Positions 46,033-57,248 of a DNA stretch of 64,000 nucleotides are shown here, piece by piece (position 1 is the stretch's first letter; each line of letters opens with the position of its first letter). The DNA comes from Phymatolithon calcareum (lineage: Eukaryota; Rhodophyta; Florideophyceae; Hapalidiales). The notes under the pieces were generated by a model. It ran no database searches. It saw only the letters and a program-made list of their open reading frames with translations, and was not told the origin of the DNA. Location of the stretch: assembly GCA_977006965.1 (NCBI GenBank), contig OZ345353.1:4030001-4094000 (forward strand), in the 5' to 3' direction. Made by a program: the position numbers and the translations under genes.

Positions 46033-46536
46033 ATGAAGAAAACAACCCACGATCCCGAAGCGACCGGAGCTCTCCTGGACCAGATTATTGACGCCGAATG
46101 GTAGGACAGTGAAGTGAAGAATGGTTCCCTCCACAAGTCAGCGTCCACCTTCGATCCTCCCAAGCCGCAAGAGCCTGTGATCCCGCTGCTCCCGCGTACA
46201 CGAACCCCTCAAGGCTCACTGGCTCCATTCTCGCCGTTAATTCCACTGAATGCTTCCGCCCCTCATCCAGCGCTCAGCTCAAATCCGGTCCCAGTCTTTG
46301 CGCCGCCTGCATTCTCACCGTCCGCAGAAGTCGCAGAGACGCGTATGCTTAACATCACACTAGCGCCGCCTATTCACCACATAAAGGAGTCTGAGCAATT
46401 GTTGGGTGTTCGTGTTCATGGGAACACAGAAAAGAGCAATCAGTACTGCATGCGCGCCCTCGCGCGCTTTTTGTGCCGAAACGGAGAAGAGTCTAAGTTG
46501 GAGCGCAAGGTTGAGATTGCGCAACAGATTCCTTGA
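46033..46536 (+). pseudogene. Proline-rich protein, one nonsense codon
   Basis: A frame from the ATG at 46033 (MKKTTHDPEATGALLDQIID) meets TAG at about 46102 and continues from 46105 to the stop at 46534-46536. The middle is rich in Pro, Ser and Ala (KPQEPVIPLLPRTRTPQGSL, APHPALSSNPVPVFAPPAFS), and the C-terminus is charged (EESKLERKVEIAQQIP). The composition suits a gag-like or regulatory protein; no family was recognised. Downstream pieces (46749-46940) might be its decayed continuation in another frame. Confidence 0.4.
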
Positions 46537-47479
46537 TGGGGTTAAAACATTCTTATCCCAGGGATAGACAAACTGGACGGAGGACCAGCTAACAAGAGAG
46601 ACATATTCCTGGGAGAACCACCTTGCCAGCTACAGTGGAATCTGAAGAAGGCCAAACTTGAGGCGGCTGGTACTGAGACGCACGACGAGAGTCCCACCTG
46701 TGGTAGAGTGGTCTAACTGCCACCGCGCACCTGTGCGCATATTTTGGTATGACGGAGGCAGGAATGTTGATGTCGCCCGTTGGGATCCTGTCACAAGCAA
46801 GAATTGAATTAACGTTCCGCAAAGGGCTCATCGATTTCGCCGTGGAGTGGTGTGCAGCAGAACTAGCGCGAAGCAGATACGCGAGTATCAGAAATGGATC
46901 CATATCAGGAGCATTTAGCGGACCCCTAGATGTTGAATAATGTACACTTTGTGTAATTCGAATAACCTGTAATAAAAAAACGAAGAGTGTCCCCTCTTGC
47001 GCACTTCCCTGGCTCCTACACTATCGATTCATGGTACTCCGGAAAACCTTGACGTGGCGCACCATATATCAACATTACCAAAACATTCTCCACTGGAAGC
47101 TCTTTTCTCAGTTTTCTCTCCACCTTGCGCGACGTTTCCGGAAGTACTATTAGTGTTGCTATTAATAACCATCCCAAATAAGAACCTTGGCACTTGCAAA
47201 TGACCTCCAGATGAATCGGTAACCTCATGTTCATGGACCTAGTTTAAAAAAATTGATTGCAATATTGTTTACAGCTCTGGGTGCCGAACACGCTCCTGTG
47301 ATTGATGATGCTCCGCCAAGGACACCTGCGTCACATGACCACGAAGGGTATGATATTCAACTAAAGCAAAGTCAAGATTCGAAGCTAATTATCTGAGAGT
47401 GAATGGTGCCTAAAGGGAATAAAACTTCCAACAAAAACTGTACCTCGCCCCACTCACCACCGTTGGAAATAATTGGAAA
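46537..47479. other. Stretch with no firm gene
   Basis: A 63-codon frame at 46749-46940 (RKGLIDFAVEWCAAELARSR) is the only protein-like stretch. A short A-run follows AATAA near 46968-46980. Confidence 0.3.
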
Positions 47480-47672
47480 CCAATTTGTCTTTTCAATGAA
47501 GAAAATTGATTCACAGCTCTTCCTGAGAGACCAAGTGTACGCTTAGAACATACTCAGATCTGAGAGTGATAGATGCTTCGACAGCATAATTTGAAACCAG
47601 CATGTCTTTTCAATGAAGAAAATTGATTCCCAGCTGTTCCTGAGAGACCAGGGGCACGCTTAGAACATACGC
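47480..47672. repeat. Tandem duplication, unit about 120 bp, two copies
   Basis: TCTTTTCAATGAAGAAAATT, then CCTGAGAGACCA and CGCTTAGAACATAC occur at about 47488-47555 and again at about 47605-47670 in the same order. Confidence 0.85.
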
Positions 47673-48049
47673 AAAAAGTAGGATTTTGTCTTGCCGTTTA
47701 TATCATCCCTAGGGATGAAATCAGACTCTATGTATTCAGCGGAAATGACTTCAAAATTGCAAAGGAAACAAGTGGAAAATAAGGACTTCGTACGAGTGCC
47801 CTATCACAACTGTTGTGTCATTGTCGTTTATGGCCCAGCAGGGCGAGCAGGAGAATGACCGATGAGGTTTTTGCCGAGCGGAACGGGGCTGCGGTTGACA
47901 CGTTTACACAGCCTTGTAGCCTCGCCCCGGTGGTGAGCGACACTACTTTACTGCGTGTTGTGTCTGCCAAAATAGCTAGTGCCGAAGACGAGCGCAACTT
48001 GTATACCTACGAACTACGAGCGCTGCCGCTCCAGTAGAGGCAGCGAGCA

Positions 48050-48290
48050 AGAATTGACGACGGAGAAGTGTAAGGTAGACTTGCGTGCATCGCCACATTG
48101 GCTTGTATCGAAGGGAGGACAGTTCACGGCATTACAAATCAACAAGAACAGTTTGTACGGTTACACGTTTAGGGCTATCTAAACAATTCAAATAAGTTAA
48201 TTATTATCGGCTAAAACTAGTCAGGAGCAGTGCAGCCGGAAGCTCGGCCGCGAGCCACGGACAGGGAGCCACAGACCGGGAGCCACGGAT
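48050..48290 (+). repeat. Direct repeat DR, left copy
   Basis: About 240 bases starting AGAATTGACGACGGAG and ending in the CCACGGACAGGGAGCCAC area. They match 56278-56505 in the same orientation at roughly 85 percent by eye. Landmarks are GTGCATCGCCACATTGGCT, GTTCACGGCATTACAAATC and AAACTAGTCAGGAGCAGTGC. The two copies flank about 8 kb that includes the CMC transposase. Confidence 0.85.
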
Positions 48291-48930
48291 AGTACATTTG
48301 CGACGGATACATAACCGGGCCAAGAGAGGACCGTACATTTGCGAATGCAGTCATGCGGTTTTAGATTCAGTGGTAGAGCCAGAGAGCCGATGAGAGAAAA
48401 TTCACAGGGTTGATCAACACCTGAATATCGGGGAGAACTGTCCAAGGAATGAATTGGAAAATAAAGAAGGGCATGGCTGGTCAGAACCTTTGAAGAATGA
48501 TTATCTACATTTGCGACAGGTAGATCACCGGTCAGGAGAGAAACGTACACTTGCGAATGCAGCCGTGCGGGTTTATTTCCAGCAATAGATACAGAAATCT
48601 GATGACGGACAAACCACAGAGCTGCTCATATCGGAAGTGAGGGCAGCCACCGGGACTCATCTGATCTTAGTTGAGCGCAAGTATTCAGATGATTAATTCC
48701 ATGGAATTTCGAAATCTTCCATTCCCCGCTGCACGTAGATTGTTTGTACGCATGACCGTTTACGGCAAATCTGTGGAAATGAATATCAAAAACATATGAA
48801 TATGCCTGGTAAGAAAAGTGCGCCGAAAGATTATCACGCTTTTCTGTCAGGCACATTAGCGGCTATGAGTACAACGTACAATTTCGAATGCAAGCGCGCT
48901 CCGGTAATCGGGTCGGAGAGCTGATGGAAG
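48291..48930. repeat. Degenerate tandem repeats (GTACATTTGCGA motif)
   Basis: Blocks beginning TACATTTGCGAC, followed by ACCGG(G/T)C and GTACAYTTGCGAATGCAG, occur at about 48292-48355 and 48507-48570. A weaker block is at 48876-48925 (GTACAATTTCGAATGCAAGC). The unit is near 210 bp. No coding frame. Confidence 0.65.
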
Positions 48931-49274
48931 ATACTTCAAGCCGCTTCATACCCCTCGACGATTGAGTAGCCAGCAGGATGAGAAGGATTATCGATTCGCG
49001 CAGGTGCCTGGGTGATCGCTTCCATTGGATGTAGGGATCTACCTCTCCCCGCTGCGGCTCCAGTGGTACCTTCTCCTTGTGGGCTCGCATGGGAACCAGG
49101 ACATGCCATGATAACCCATTCGTGCCGTCTTGTTATATACTAATGTCTGACAGATAATACTTGGATTAGTGCAGAGCTTCCACGTGGACCAATAAAGTCC
49201 GACATCGGAGGATGGCCATTGCATAATATGCATTTTTTTGAGTAAGCGCATAATGCAGCACAGCAGTGAAGAGA
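48931..49274. other. Short gene-free stretch
   Basis: Nothing recognisable ahead of the hairpin at 49275. Confidence 0.3.
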
Positions 49275-49322
49275 GTCATACATCAAAGTAGTGCACCTAT
49301 GTGCACTACTTTGATGTATGAC
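49275..49322. repeat. Perfect hairpin: 22-bp inverted repeat, 4-base loop
   Basis: The left arm 49275-49296 starts GTCATACATCAAAGT and ends AGTGCAC; the right arm 49301-49322 is its exact complement. It lies 90 bases before the start of the 380-codon ORF. Confidence 0.95.
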
Positions 49323-49411
49323 CAGGTACCCTGCAGACTTCGAAAAAGTCCTGTTACTGCACTCTTTCGAATCTCGATTCTCGGAAGGAGCTTGCCCAGT
49401 CACGCACAAGA

Positions 49412-50554
49412 ATGCAACGGAATCTCACCCAACCATCACGTGCTCTCAGTTCGGAACTTAAAATTTCAGTGCACGCAGAAATGGAAAGTCAAAGGCCGGC
49501 GTCTATGCAAGGAACAGGAATCGACGGACCTGGACAGGCCAACGGAAACCTTGTTCGAAGAGCCAGCGTAAGCCTCGCGATCGAGCAGATGAAAACGTCG
49601 ACAAGCAAAATGGAGAAAGACCTTCTGGCGGTAAAGAATGATGTGAGCACTATGGCGACAAATCAGGCAGGGATTGCTGCTAAGCTGGACAATATCATCT
49701 CACAGGCACGCTGTCTGGGTGAACCGCATCCTGACGATATTATATGCTCTGAATGCAAGAGCAAGCGTAATCAAGTGAAGCTTGAAGTACCGCACTTCAA
49801 GGAGGCGTTTGAAGATACGAATTTCGTGGTTCCAAATTTGCAATTGACGTGCATTCTAACTACCCTGAGTTTCGCTCTCCAAGCCCCAAAATGTCGCTGG
49901 ATGGTGTCTCAGAGAGTACTTAACGCTTGGGTGGATGAGTCGCAAACACTAATGGGTGCGTCCGGGTTTTCCATACTTGCTTTCGCGATCAAGGCAAACG
50001 CACGAAAGCGCTCGTTCTCATCGGGTACGGGAAGAAAGTTTTCTCTGCTGATGAGGGAAGCAACGATTTTCGCCATTCGTTATGCCAGAGAGGAGGGAGA
50101 TATATTTGAGAAGCCGCGGGGAAACTGTGAAATGGCTCCACCATCAGCTCCAGACGAGGCTACCACTGGGAGGTCTATGGGTGGAAGGCGACGCATACCA
50201 GTTCCCTCCTGGCTTACTGCCATGCATCCATCCGAGTCCGTCCGACAGAGCATGAACGCGGTTATGAACGTCATCGAGTTTGGAGAGGCTGGCGCGCCGA
50301 GCGGTTGCGCAAATTCACACACTGCATCAACCGGCGATCAAGCTGTTTCGGGCACTCAGCGCGGCGCGCGTCAACGTGAATTTACGACTCCACCATCCAC
50401 AATAGAAGCCGGTTGTGAGAGTTCAACCACGATCATGCAGCAAAGGCTTCAGGCATCGTCGCCGTCTGCAACAAGCTCGGCGGGAGAAATTCGAGCGCTG
50501 AAGCGACTTCGCACGGGCGAACCAGTACCAGAGCTGGGAGCCATCGTTTTTTAA
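49412..50554 (+). CDS. Hypothetical protein, 380 aa, upstream of the CMC transposase
   Basis: Intact frame from the ATG at 49412 to the stop at 50552-50554. Residues about 55-95 (LAIEQMKTSTSKMEKDLLAV, then KNDVSTMATNQAGIAAKLD) have heptad character and may form a coiled coil. IICSECKSKRN carries a CX2C pair. The middle (residues 130-230) looks folded, and the C-terminal 150 residues are low-complexity, rich in Ser, Ala, Gly and Pro, with basic KRLRTGEP near the end. No family recognised. It sits head-to-tail with the transposase remnant at 51443, so it may be the second protein that many CMC elements carry. That link is inferred from position only. Confidence 0.55.
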   Translation: MQRNLTQPSRALSSELKISVHAEMESQRPASMQGTGIDGPGQANGNLVRRASVSLAIEQMKTSTSKMEKDLLAVKNDVSTMATNQAGIAAKLDNIISQARCLGEPHPDDIICSECKSKRNQVKLEVPHFKEAFEDTNFVVPNLQLTCILTTLSFALQAPKCRWMVSQRVLNAWVDESQTLMGASGFSILAFAIKANARKRSFSSGTGRKFSLLMREATIFAIRYAREEGDIFEKPRGNCEMAPPSAPDEATTGRSMGGRRRIPVPSWLTAMHPSESVRQSMNAVMNVIEFGEAGAPSGCANSHTASTGDQAVSGTQRGARQREFTTPPSTIEAGCESSTTIMQQRLQASSPSATSSAGEIRALKRLRTGEPVPELGAIVF

Positions 50555-50569
50555 TAAGACGGAAATGGA

Positions 50570-51008
50570 GTGATGGATAAAGAAATGTACCTACGCGAGG
50601 AGTACCGCAAAGAGGTCGTCAGGAAGATTCGCGGCGCCTGGAACTACTACCAGAACCATTACCGTAGCGACATGCGATCGTTCTTGCATCTGAATCTAAT
50701 GTTTCTCGCTGAGTATCTTCAAGATAACTATTTGTCGAAAGGTCCTCGAGATGACGCAAATCTCGGGCGAGGGCATTGTGCTCATCTCGAAAAAATTCAA
50801 TTTCTTCAATTCCGTTAGAATTTAACAGCATCTGCTGGAAGCTTCCTGGAGAACGCAGGTGGGAATTTGTTCCATTTAGCTCCAGGGAATTCCGACGAAC
50901 GATATCTGCACGTTGATAGGCCTCGAGAATAGTGCCATTTGCATGAATGTCTTGTTGCTCAGGTGCATCACGCGCTGCAGGATGCATGCCTAAGTTGCCA
51001 TCCGCCAT
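50570..51008. other. Two overlapping small frames on opposite strands, neither assigned
   Basis: Plus 50570-50818 encodes an 82-codon helical peptide (REEYRKEVVRKIRGAWNYYQ). Minus 51008-50619 encodes a 129-codon peptide (FRDEHNALARDLRHLEDLST). They overlap almost fully, so at most one is real. The minus frame would be divergent to the transposase across the hairpin at 51068-51135. I cannot decide. Confidence 0.3.
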
Positions 51009-51067
51009 GACCGCGAATTAACTCTCTTTAACAGAGTAGAACGTCCTTACGACCGGTCGAGAGAGCG

Positions 51068-51135
51068 GTTTGCTTACTCTTTTTCGAATTTGTGCGCTCG
51101 ATCGAGTGCACAGATTCGAAAAAGAGAAAGCAAAC
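51068..51135. repeat. Long hairpin: 33-bp inverted repeat, 2-base loop
   Basis: The left arm 51068-51100 begins GTTTGCTTACTCTTTTTCGA; the right arm 51103-51135 ends TCGAAAAAGAGAAAGCAAAC. Pairing is 30 of 33. It lies between the small minus-strand frame and the transposase start. Confidence 0.92.
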
Positions 51136-51442
51136 TATACAAGGTATCATAATCGAGTTGTCAAGATACTCTAAACTCTTTGTCCAGGACAGTGGAATGT
51201 TGTTCCTATGCACAACGTAGGCAGTCCCCAGAACAACGGCCATCTGTGGCCGAAATACCAAAGTCGTCTATTCACAAGAAGGTAGACGATCTGCACAATT
51301 TTGCATTTGTGATTACGACAAATGACCGGTCCAATGCGACCTTCCATAGGCTCAGGAGCACCTACAAGGGGGTCTCTCTCGCGATCTCGTGCTCACAGCT
51401 TGCCCGCTCTCAGAATTTTCGGCACTAATCCGCGCATAAGCA

Positions 51443-54400
51443 ATGCCAACAGGCCGACCACCGAAAGCCAAACGGCGAAGGAGTAGATTCCGATTGTCTC
51501 AGGCGCGTGATCCAAGTGCAGCCTTAGCGGAGGTTAAAGTATCAGAATCGGTGAACTTTAACTCTTTACAGGCCACCCACGACACATCACGGCATTCCGA
51601 CAGAAATGCAATACCTAATCAAGCGTCGTCACCCGTGCAGCTTTGCAGCACAGAGCATGAGGTGGAAGATCTGGAAATTCATCTTCCCGGCGTTAATACT
51701 GAATCGAAATTAATTCAACTTGATGAAGCGGAATCTCTCACGGACAATGAAATTGAAATCGACCTCAATGGTCCTTTAACTGAAAAAGACATTTTTCAAG
51801 ATGAGCCCCCCTACTCTACTGGTGACGAACACTTGACCGACGAGAATACGATGATTCAAGACCAATTGGCCCCTTTGATTGCACTACCTGAAAATCGAGC
51901 AGGACGACGATGCCCATCTCCGAGCGATGATATCGACAATGATGCGCTCACAGTTACACTTCTGATTTGCAATTGGCGCGTTCTTTGGGGCCTTCTTCTC
52001 ACGAATGGTAGTACGAAGCTGAAAAAACCAAATACCAGGCCATGCGTATCATCTCTGATACTTTCCGAAGGATTCCAGAATGGAGTTTCAATGGAAGCAT
52101 TGACTCCCAATTTAATCTACCCAGGCAAAGGATTGAAGCGCTACCTCACTACAGCACGCTATACTAAAAAAACAGGCCCATTTTGTACACAAATCTGGCA
52201 GTCAGGGGTAGCGAGCACATGGAAGAGGTCTGTGTTGGAAAAGCTTGTGCTCGCGCTAAATCGTATTCGGCTGATGGAACACCAATGGTACAAGTACACA
52301 CGATACTCCCGAGTGAGTATGCAAGAGCAGACGTGGGGTGCGACCCCGTTTTTAAACTCATGCGAAGTACGAGCCTTTCGGAAGCCAACGATGGTCATAA
52401 TTGTATTGACTCGTGGCCTTTAATTTCTGCTCGTTCGTGGTTCTATGGCACAAGGCGCCACTTCAGTGTCGACAGCTCCGTACACTGCCAGCACTCAAAT
52501 TTCGCAGAGCCTGGCGACACGGTCTCTATCCATTTTCTTGGTTCTGGTGCTTTGAACTCAGAGCTAGCTGCTAACTTTGTCTACGACATCATGGGGACAG
52601 GTCGTTCATGTTTGGACCTGTCATCATGTCAGTCGCAAAGGGCAGGCTACGTTCGATGAAGATCTTCCCCAACATCTCTCTGAACGCGATAGATCCATTA
52701 TTCAGCAACTTCTATTCTGCTCGTACTCGTCGCCGTCGGACACGGTAAATGTACACATTCCACCGCTGCCGGTTGATGAAACTGCAAGCGAAATAGGACA
52801 GGGATGGAGACAGAGCCATTGCATTCCAGGCGTCGGAACAAGCGTGCATCACCTCAAATACGCGAAGCAATGCGATTGAGGAACAAGGCTCTCCAGGAGT
52901 TTCGGCAAAAGAAAGAAGATGCGTGGCTTGGATGGCGAATGCCGATTCTAAAGCCAGGAGACCTTGTCGCACTTCTTCGACCTTCTCCATCTCTAGCATC
53001 GTCCGACTCTCGAATTTTTCTCGTCCACAGATTTTGGGCTGAAGAAGACGAGCGCAGCAGACACATATTCTGGTTGCGGGAAAAGGACTCGGTTCGTTTG
53101 CCAACAGAATCTCTGTCGTCTTTTGAAGGATTTCCATCTCTAATAACTGGATCCGCTCAGATATATCGGGATGTGCTTTCAGTTCGTCTCGTATCATCAT
53201 CTTCCCAAGTCCGTGGGACGGACAAATCCCAACCGGTTAGCAGTCTGGGAACATTGAACAGTGGAGAACGGTATTTTATTTATCGATTTCTCCTCTTCTG
53301 GGACGGCTTCGAAATAACTTCTGGGAAGTCGGCGTCTGGAGAGGGCTTTTATATGGTATGCTTGAACCTACCGGTACAGGCGAGAGCATCCGCGGCAGCT
53401 ATTCGAATTATTAGCCTTACCCCTCCAGGGGTTAAGATCGATGCTATATTCCAGCGCATACGAGACGACATCACTACCGGTATGTCAGACGGATTTCTCG
53501 ATATCGCCGCCAACGGAATGCCAATACGAATAATTTTGGATCTTGTCGGGTTCATAGGCGACACTCCAGCAATAAATTCAGCGCTCGATGTCCTAGGACA
53601 TACAGCTACAGCATGCTGTCACCTCTGCCGCTTTTCAAGAAGGTCATCTACAGTTGTGGGTAGTCGTTAGACGCATTCTGGATTCCACGCATCAGCCTCG
53701 GCCACAGCTCGGGGATTCTATCAGCATATTGGAATTCGTGATTCCGGTGCCAAAGAGGAGACATATCGCCTCCTTGGCATGGCGTACTATCATACAGGCC
53801 ACGACCTACCCTTGCATGCTCTCCGTGCCGACATTATCGCTGCTAGAGAGTGTGTACCCACAAGCAGTGATGGTGCTCCAGTTCTTCATGGCGTGCTAGA
53901 CCCTTACAGAGCATGCTTGGTGGCTCCCGACCACCTACTTACTGGTCACTTTAGGGATTGTGTCAATGCGGCGTTTCGCCTCCTACCAACTACTGCTCAC
54001 AGGAAGTCTGCCGAGAAGTACATGATGGCCTTTATTCATGAGTGCAGACTACCCACACAGAATCGGCTCTTCGATTTCGAGAAAAAGGCCCTTTATTCCA
54101 TGTCCATGACTGAACTGTACGCTCTCTCCGTGGTGACTCATTCGGGTTTCGTTCGGGCCTGTGTCTCTCTGCCGGCACTGTCCTCTAAGATTAGCTTGCG
54201 GTGCCGTGACAGCATTGTCGTCGTCAGATCCTGTGCTTCTCTTATTGCCAGACTATGGAACCCTGGAAAGGAGGAGCAAATGTTTGCATGCTCTAAAACG
54301 TACTTGGCCGATGTACAGGAGCTAACGAGAATCCATGTTGGCCTTGTTCATTCACTTTGCGAAATGGACGACTCCGCTATGCAAGCACTAGTAAACACAA

Positions 54401-55524
54401 GAACCAGTGCAACAGTCAAGGCGACCATAGCCAAGGAGTACAGAGAAAGGATGATTGAAAAACCAAACGTCCACCGACTATTCGAGCTCGTATTTTCGAC
54501 ACTTCCTTCAGTTGGATTTGTTTCCAGAGTTGGTGAGCTCGTGCTGGAAAAAGCACATCAGACCCTAAAGCGAGCCATAAAACAATCTAATAACAAAGAC
54601 ATTCAGCTTCAATCCGTGCTCAGTGCCGTCTTCGCAGATTGACAAGGGCGATTAACGATGCAGATTGACGGGGCTTTGAACAATGAAACATCATCTGTTT
54701 TAGGTTGTTTCCGCCTTCTGGCAGGGCGTGAAGCGGTCTCTCAAGTGAAAGGTGCACTCAAAAATCTACCTAAGGATATGCTCCGCGTTGCGATTGGGCC
54801 GGACTGCTGCGTGCCTGCCCTTCTGCACACTCAGTCAAAGTCCGTGATATCGCCAAGAGCACACAATGATCGGAGCGTTAGTTGGGTGCTCCGCAATCAA
54901 ATTGAAATCGTCAATCACTGTGCTGAAGCTTCTACGTCAATTCACAACAAAGTTTTTGAGGATTTTCGAAATATGTGCGCGAACATTGACTCTACTCCCA
55001 CTCTCGTATTTGGCGCCAATGTGAGGTCTACATTCCCTAACGGCGTTCTGCACACCATTTTTAAAGTTGAAGACGTGTTTCAGGTACCTTGCCTTGATTT
55101 CACGAGCATGACAGCCCACTACCCATTTGTTTCTCAGTGCCCGGAATTTCTTCCGCTTCCCAGGGCCTCACTAGATGAAGGGTAACTTCTCTGGGGTATC
55201 GTTGCGTTATTCACAAGAGCCTCATCATCTGAAGATGATGTATTCTGGGCAGCCGTGTGTCCAGCTCTCGTTCAAACTCACATTCCGGAATCGCAAGACA
55301 GTACCTATGCACACAACAGATATGTTTTTATGCAGAGGGTCTCTTTCCTAATGCTGAATCGCAATGCACAGAGGGTCGCTCTTATTCCAGCGTGTACAGA
55401 TAATGCATGCGGGGCTTTCTCCAGCTCCGGAAGGATCTCACATTCTTCGAGTTGCAGCCCATTTCAGGGTTCTTCCTTCTTTCTATTGACACGCGAAGAT
55501 GGTTTCCCTCCTCGCACACGATAA
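51443..55524 (+). pseudogene. CMC/CACTA-like DDE transposase, several stops and frameshifts
   Basis: Starts at the ATG at 51443 with a basic AT-hook-like MPTGRPPKAKRRRSRF. The acidic region and a LL.L...LP-type block (IEALPHYSTLY, about 52130) need a frame change. From about 52804 to 55524 one frame holds the catalytic domain: FLLFWDGFEITSG (first Asp), YMVCLNLPVQARA, then FIGDTPAINSALDVLGHTAT with CCHLC (second Asp and the GH...C..C motif typical of TNP2/CMC transposases). LVAPDHLLTGHFRDCVNAAF follows as the later conserved block. Nonsense codons are TAG at 53668-53670, TGA at 54640-54642 and TAA at 55183-55185. Two further frame changes lie between 52183 and 52804. Terminal CACTA-type repeats were not found. 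Confidence 0.75.
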
Positions 55525-56140
55525 TGGCACTTTTTACTGCACTAAATCCTCTAATCTGCCCCAAAATACAGTTGACTCATCGCCCCAGCAAAAACCTCCT
55601 TCTTCGGCACTGCCAAGACATAGCCGAACTATCTCCAGGCGCCATATTACAGTACCTAGCGCGCATAGAAACAGTCCCAATTACTATTTAATTAAAATGG
55701 CAAAGTGCGATTTTCACCCGAATAGCCGGAGAATTGCCACATTCCCGCGTGCCTCCAATGAAATCGCCGACGTATACGTCCGCGTTCATAGCTATTTCGA
55801 ACTCTTAGGCAAGCCGATGTCCGTCCGTTTCCCAAGGACGCTCCCCGGTTGTGATGGTTGATGTGTCAGGCTTCAGTCGGCAAGCCCAGCTGTGTGGTAT
55901 GAGCTATCGGTAATACTTCGACTACCCTCAGATAGAAGACGTGGGATCAGCAGGATACCGTTTTGCTGAATTATTCTTGATACGGCAATCGTATCGTAAT
56001 GAATGGAGTCGTCATCATACAAAAAGGAGCATAGGACACATTTCAGCCACAATTTGCTATCAGAGTGTAAGCTTCATACTACAGAAGTCACTATCTCGTG
56101 ATTGGATGCCAAATATGATGTCCACAGACACTGAGTTCAC
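55525..56140. other. Stretch with decayed coding-like DNA
   Basis: A piece at 55690-55860 (FHPNSRRIATFPRASNEIAD) and one at 55941-56171 look protein-like but have no family I recognise and do not join in one frame. Confidence 0.3.
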
Positions 56141-56149
56141 CGTCCACCA

Positions 56150-56301
56150 CGGCACCTTGCTCCTGCAGTGAAGGAAATCGCCTAAATCCTATGAGAAACG
56201 GTGTCCGTATGCGCTGCCGTAAGTGTAACTCTGAGCATCACTTCATTAGAGATTGTGACCAGTTATCGCGCAACACTAGAATTGACGACGAAGTAGTGTA
56301 G
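56150..56301 (+). pseudogene. Gag-type zinc knuckle fragment
   Basis: MRCRKCNSEHHFIRDCDQ carries a perfect CX2CX4HX4C knuckle, as in copia-type Gag. It is followed by SRNTRIDDEVV and a stop at about 56301. The reading frame overlaps the start of the direct repeat at 56278, and the left repeat copy at 48050 begins in a related sequence (ARIDDGEV). It is a piece of a retroelement gag or of a host CCHC protein; no RT or LTR was found with it. Confidence 0.55.
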
Positions 56302-56505
56302 TGTAGACTTGAGTGCATCGCCACATTGGCTATTATCAAAGGGAGGATAGTTCACGACATTACAAATAAACAACAACAGTTTCTACGGTAACCTGTCTAG
56401 GGTTATCTAAACCATTCAAATCATCCAATTACAGTTGGCTAAAACTAGTCAGGAGCAGTGCAGCCGGGAGCGCAACCCGCGAGCCACGGACAGGGAACCA
56501 CGGAC
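56278..56505 (+). repeat. Direct repeat DR, right copy
   Basis: Matches 48050-48290 in the same orientation, from AGAATTGACGACGAAG to the CCACGGACAGGGAACCACGG area. Beyond both ends the copies differ. Confidence 0.85.
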
Positions 56506-56589
56506 CTATATGAATACGCTCCGTTAAATGCACGACAGTCATACCTATGAATGACGTAAAGCAATCATTATTCTATTATGTTGTCCCCC

Positions 56590-56985
56590 GCGATTGTGCT
56601 CCCCAATGATGTCCTTCTGATTGCCTTCCCGAGCGGGCTTTCGTTGAAAAGCGTCCCCGCGAAGATGTCCCCCCGAGCGAACATCTGTTGAAGAGCGCCT
56701 CCCGAAGTTTTGCACACGAACGAGCTTCCGTAGAAGAGCGCCCCTGAAGCTGTCCCCCACAGTGAGTTCCCGATAAAGAACTCCCCGAAGTTTTCCCTCT
56801 CCCCCCCGATTGAGCTCCGGATTCAGAGCCCCCCGCGCGAAGTTGTTCCCCCGAGCGTGCTTCCGTTGAATAGTGCCCCCGAAGTTGTCTCCCGAGTGAG
56901 CTCCCGACTAAGAGCCCCCCACGCGAAGTTGTCCATCCGAGCGGGCTTCCGTTTAAGAACCCCCCTACCGATGTGTTGTCAACAG
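56590..56985. repeat. C-rich minisatellite, unit about 42-46 bp, about nine units
   Basis: The repeating consensus is roughly GAAGTTGTCCCCCGAGCG, AGCTTCCGTTGAAGAGC, CCCC. Units are diverged but in register, with GAAG(T/A/C)TGT and AGAGC(G/C)CCC recurring. Composition is sharply richer in C on the plus strand than either flank. No single frame stays open through it. Confidence 0.85.
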
Positions 56986-57226
56986 GGCAAGAAGAAGTTC
57001 CGCTTTCGAGGTTTTTGCCCTACTTTGGGATTTTTTAACTACGGAGGAGAAGAACGTAGCAAGTGATGGATACTAGCGTTGGAGAAGATGGAGATGAGTG
57101 AAGCAATTATGAGTTGGGAAAATAGTTGTTATACAGAGAAGTTTCTGAGACCCAATCTACTCTGTTGTCGGTAAATCTTGCGCTGAGGGCTTGTGAAATA
57201 GAAACATAAAATTTCCCCAATATTAT

Positions 57227-57248
57227 ATGTCATCCCTAGGGATGACAT
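57227..57248. repeat. Perfect 22-bp palindrome around CCCTAGGG
   Basis: The half site is ATGTCATCCCT, followed by its exact complement. A near-identical but imperfect version (ATCATCCCTAGGGATGA) lies at about 47702-47718. Confidence 0.9.

Noticed and set aside
46690-46740. A-box-like TGGTAGAGTGG
   Set aside because: No B box at a suitable distance and no fold.
52712-53200. 162-codon minus-strand frame
   Set aside because: Antisense to the CMC transposase catalytic frame.
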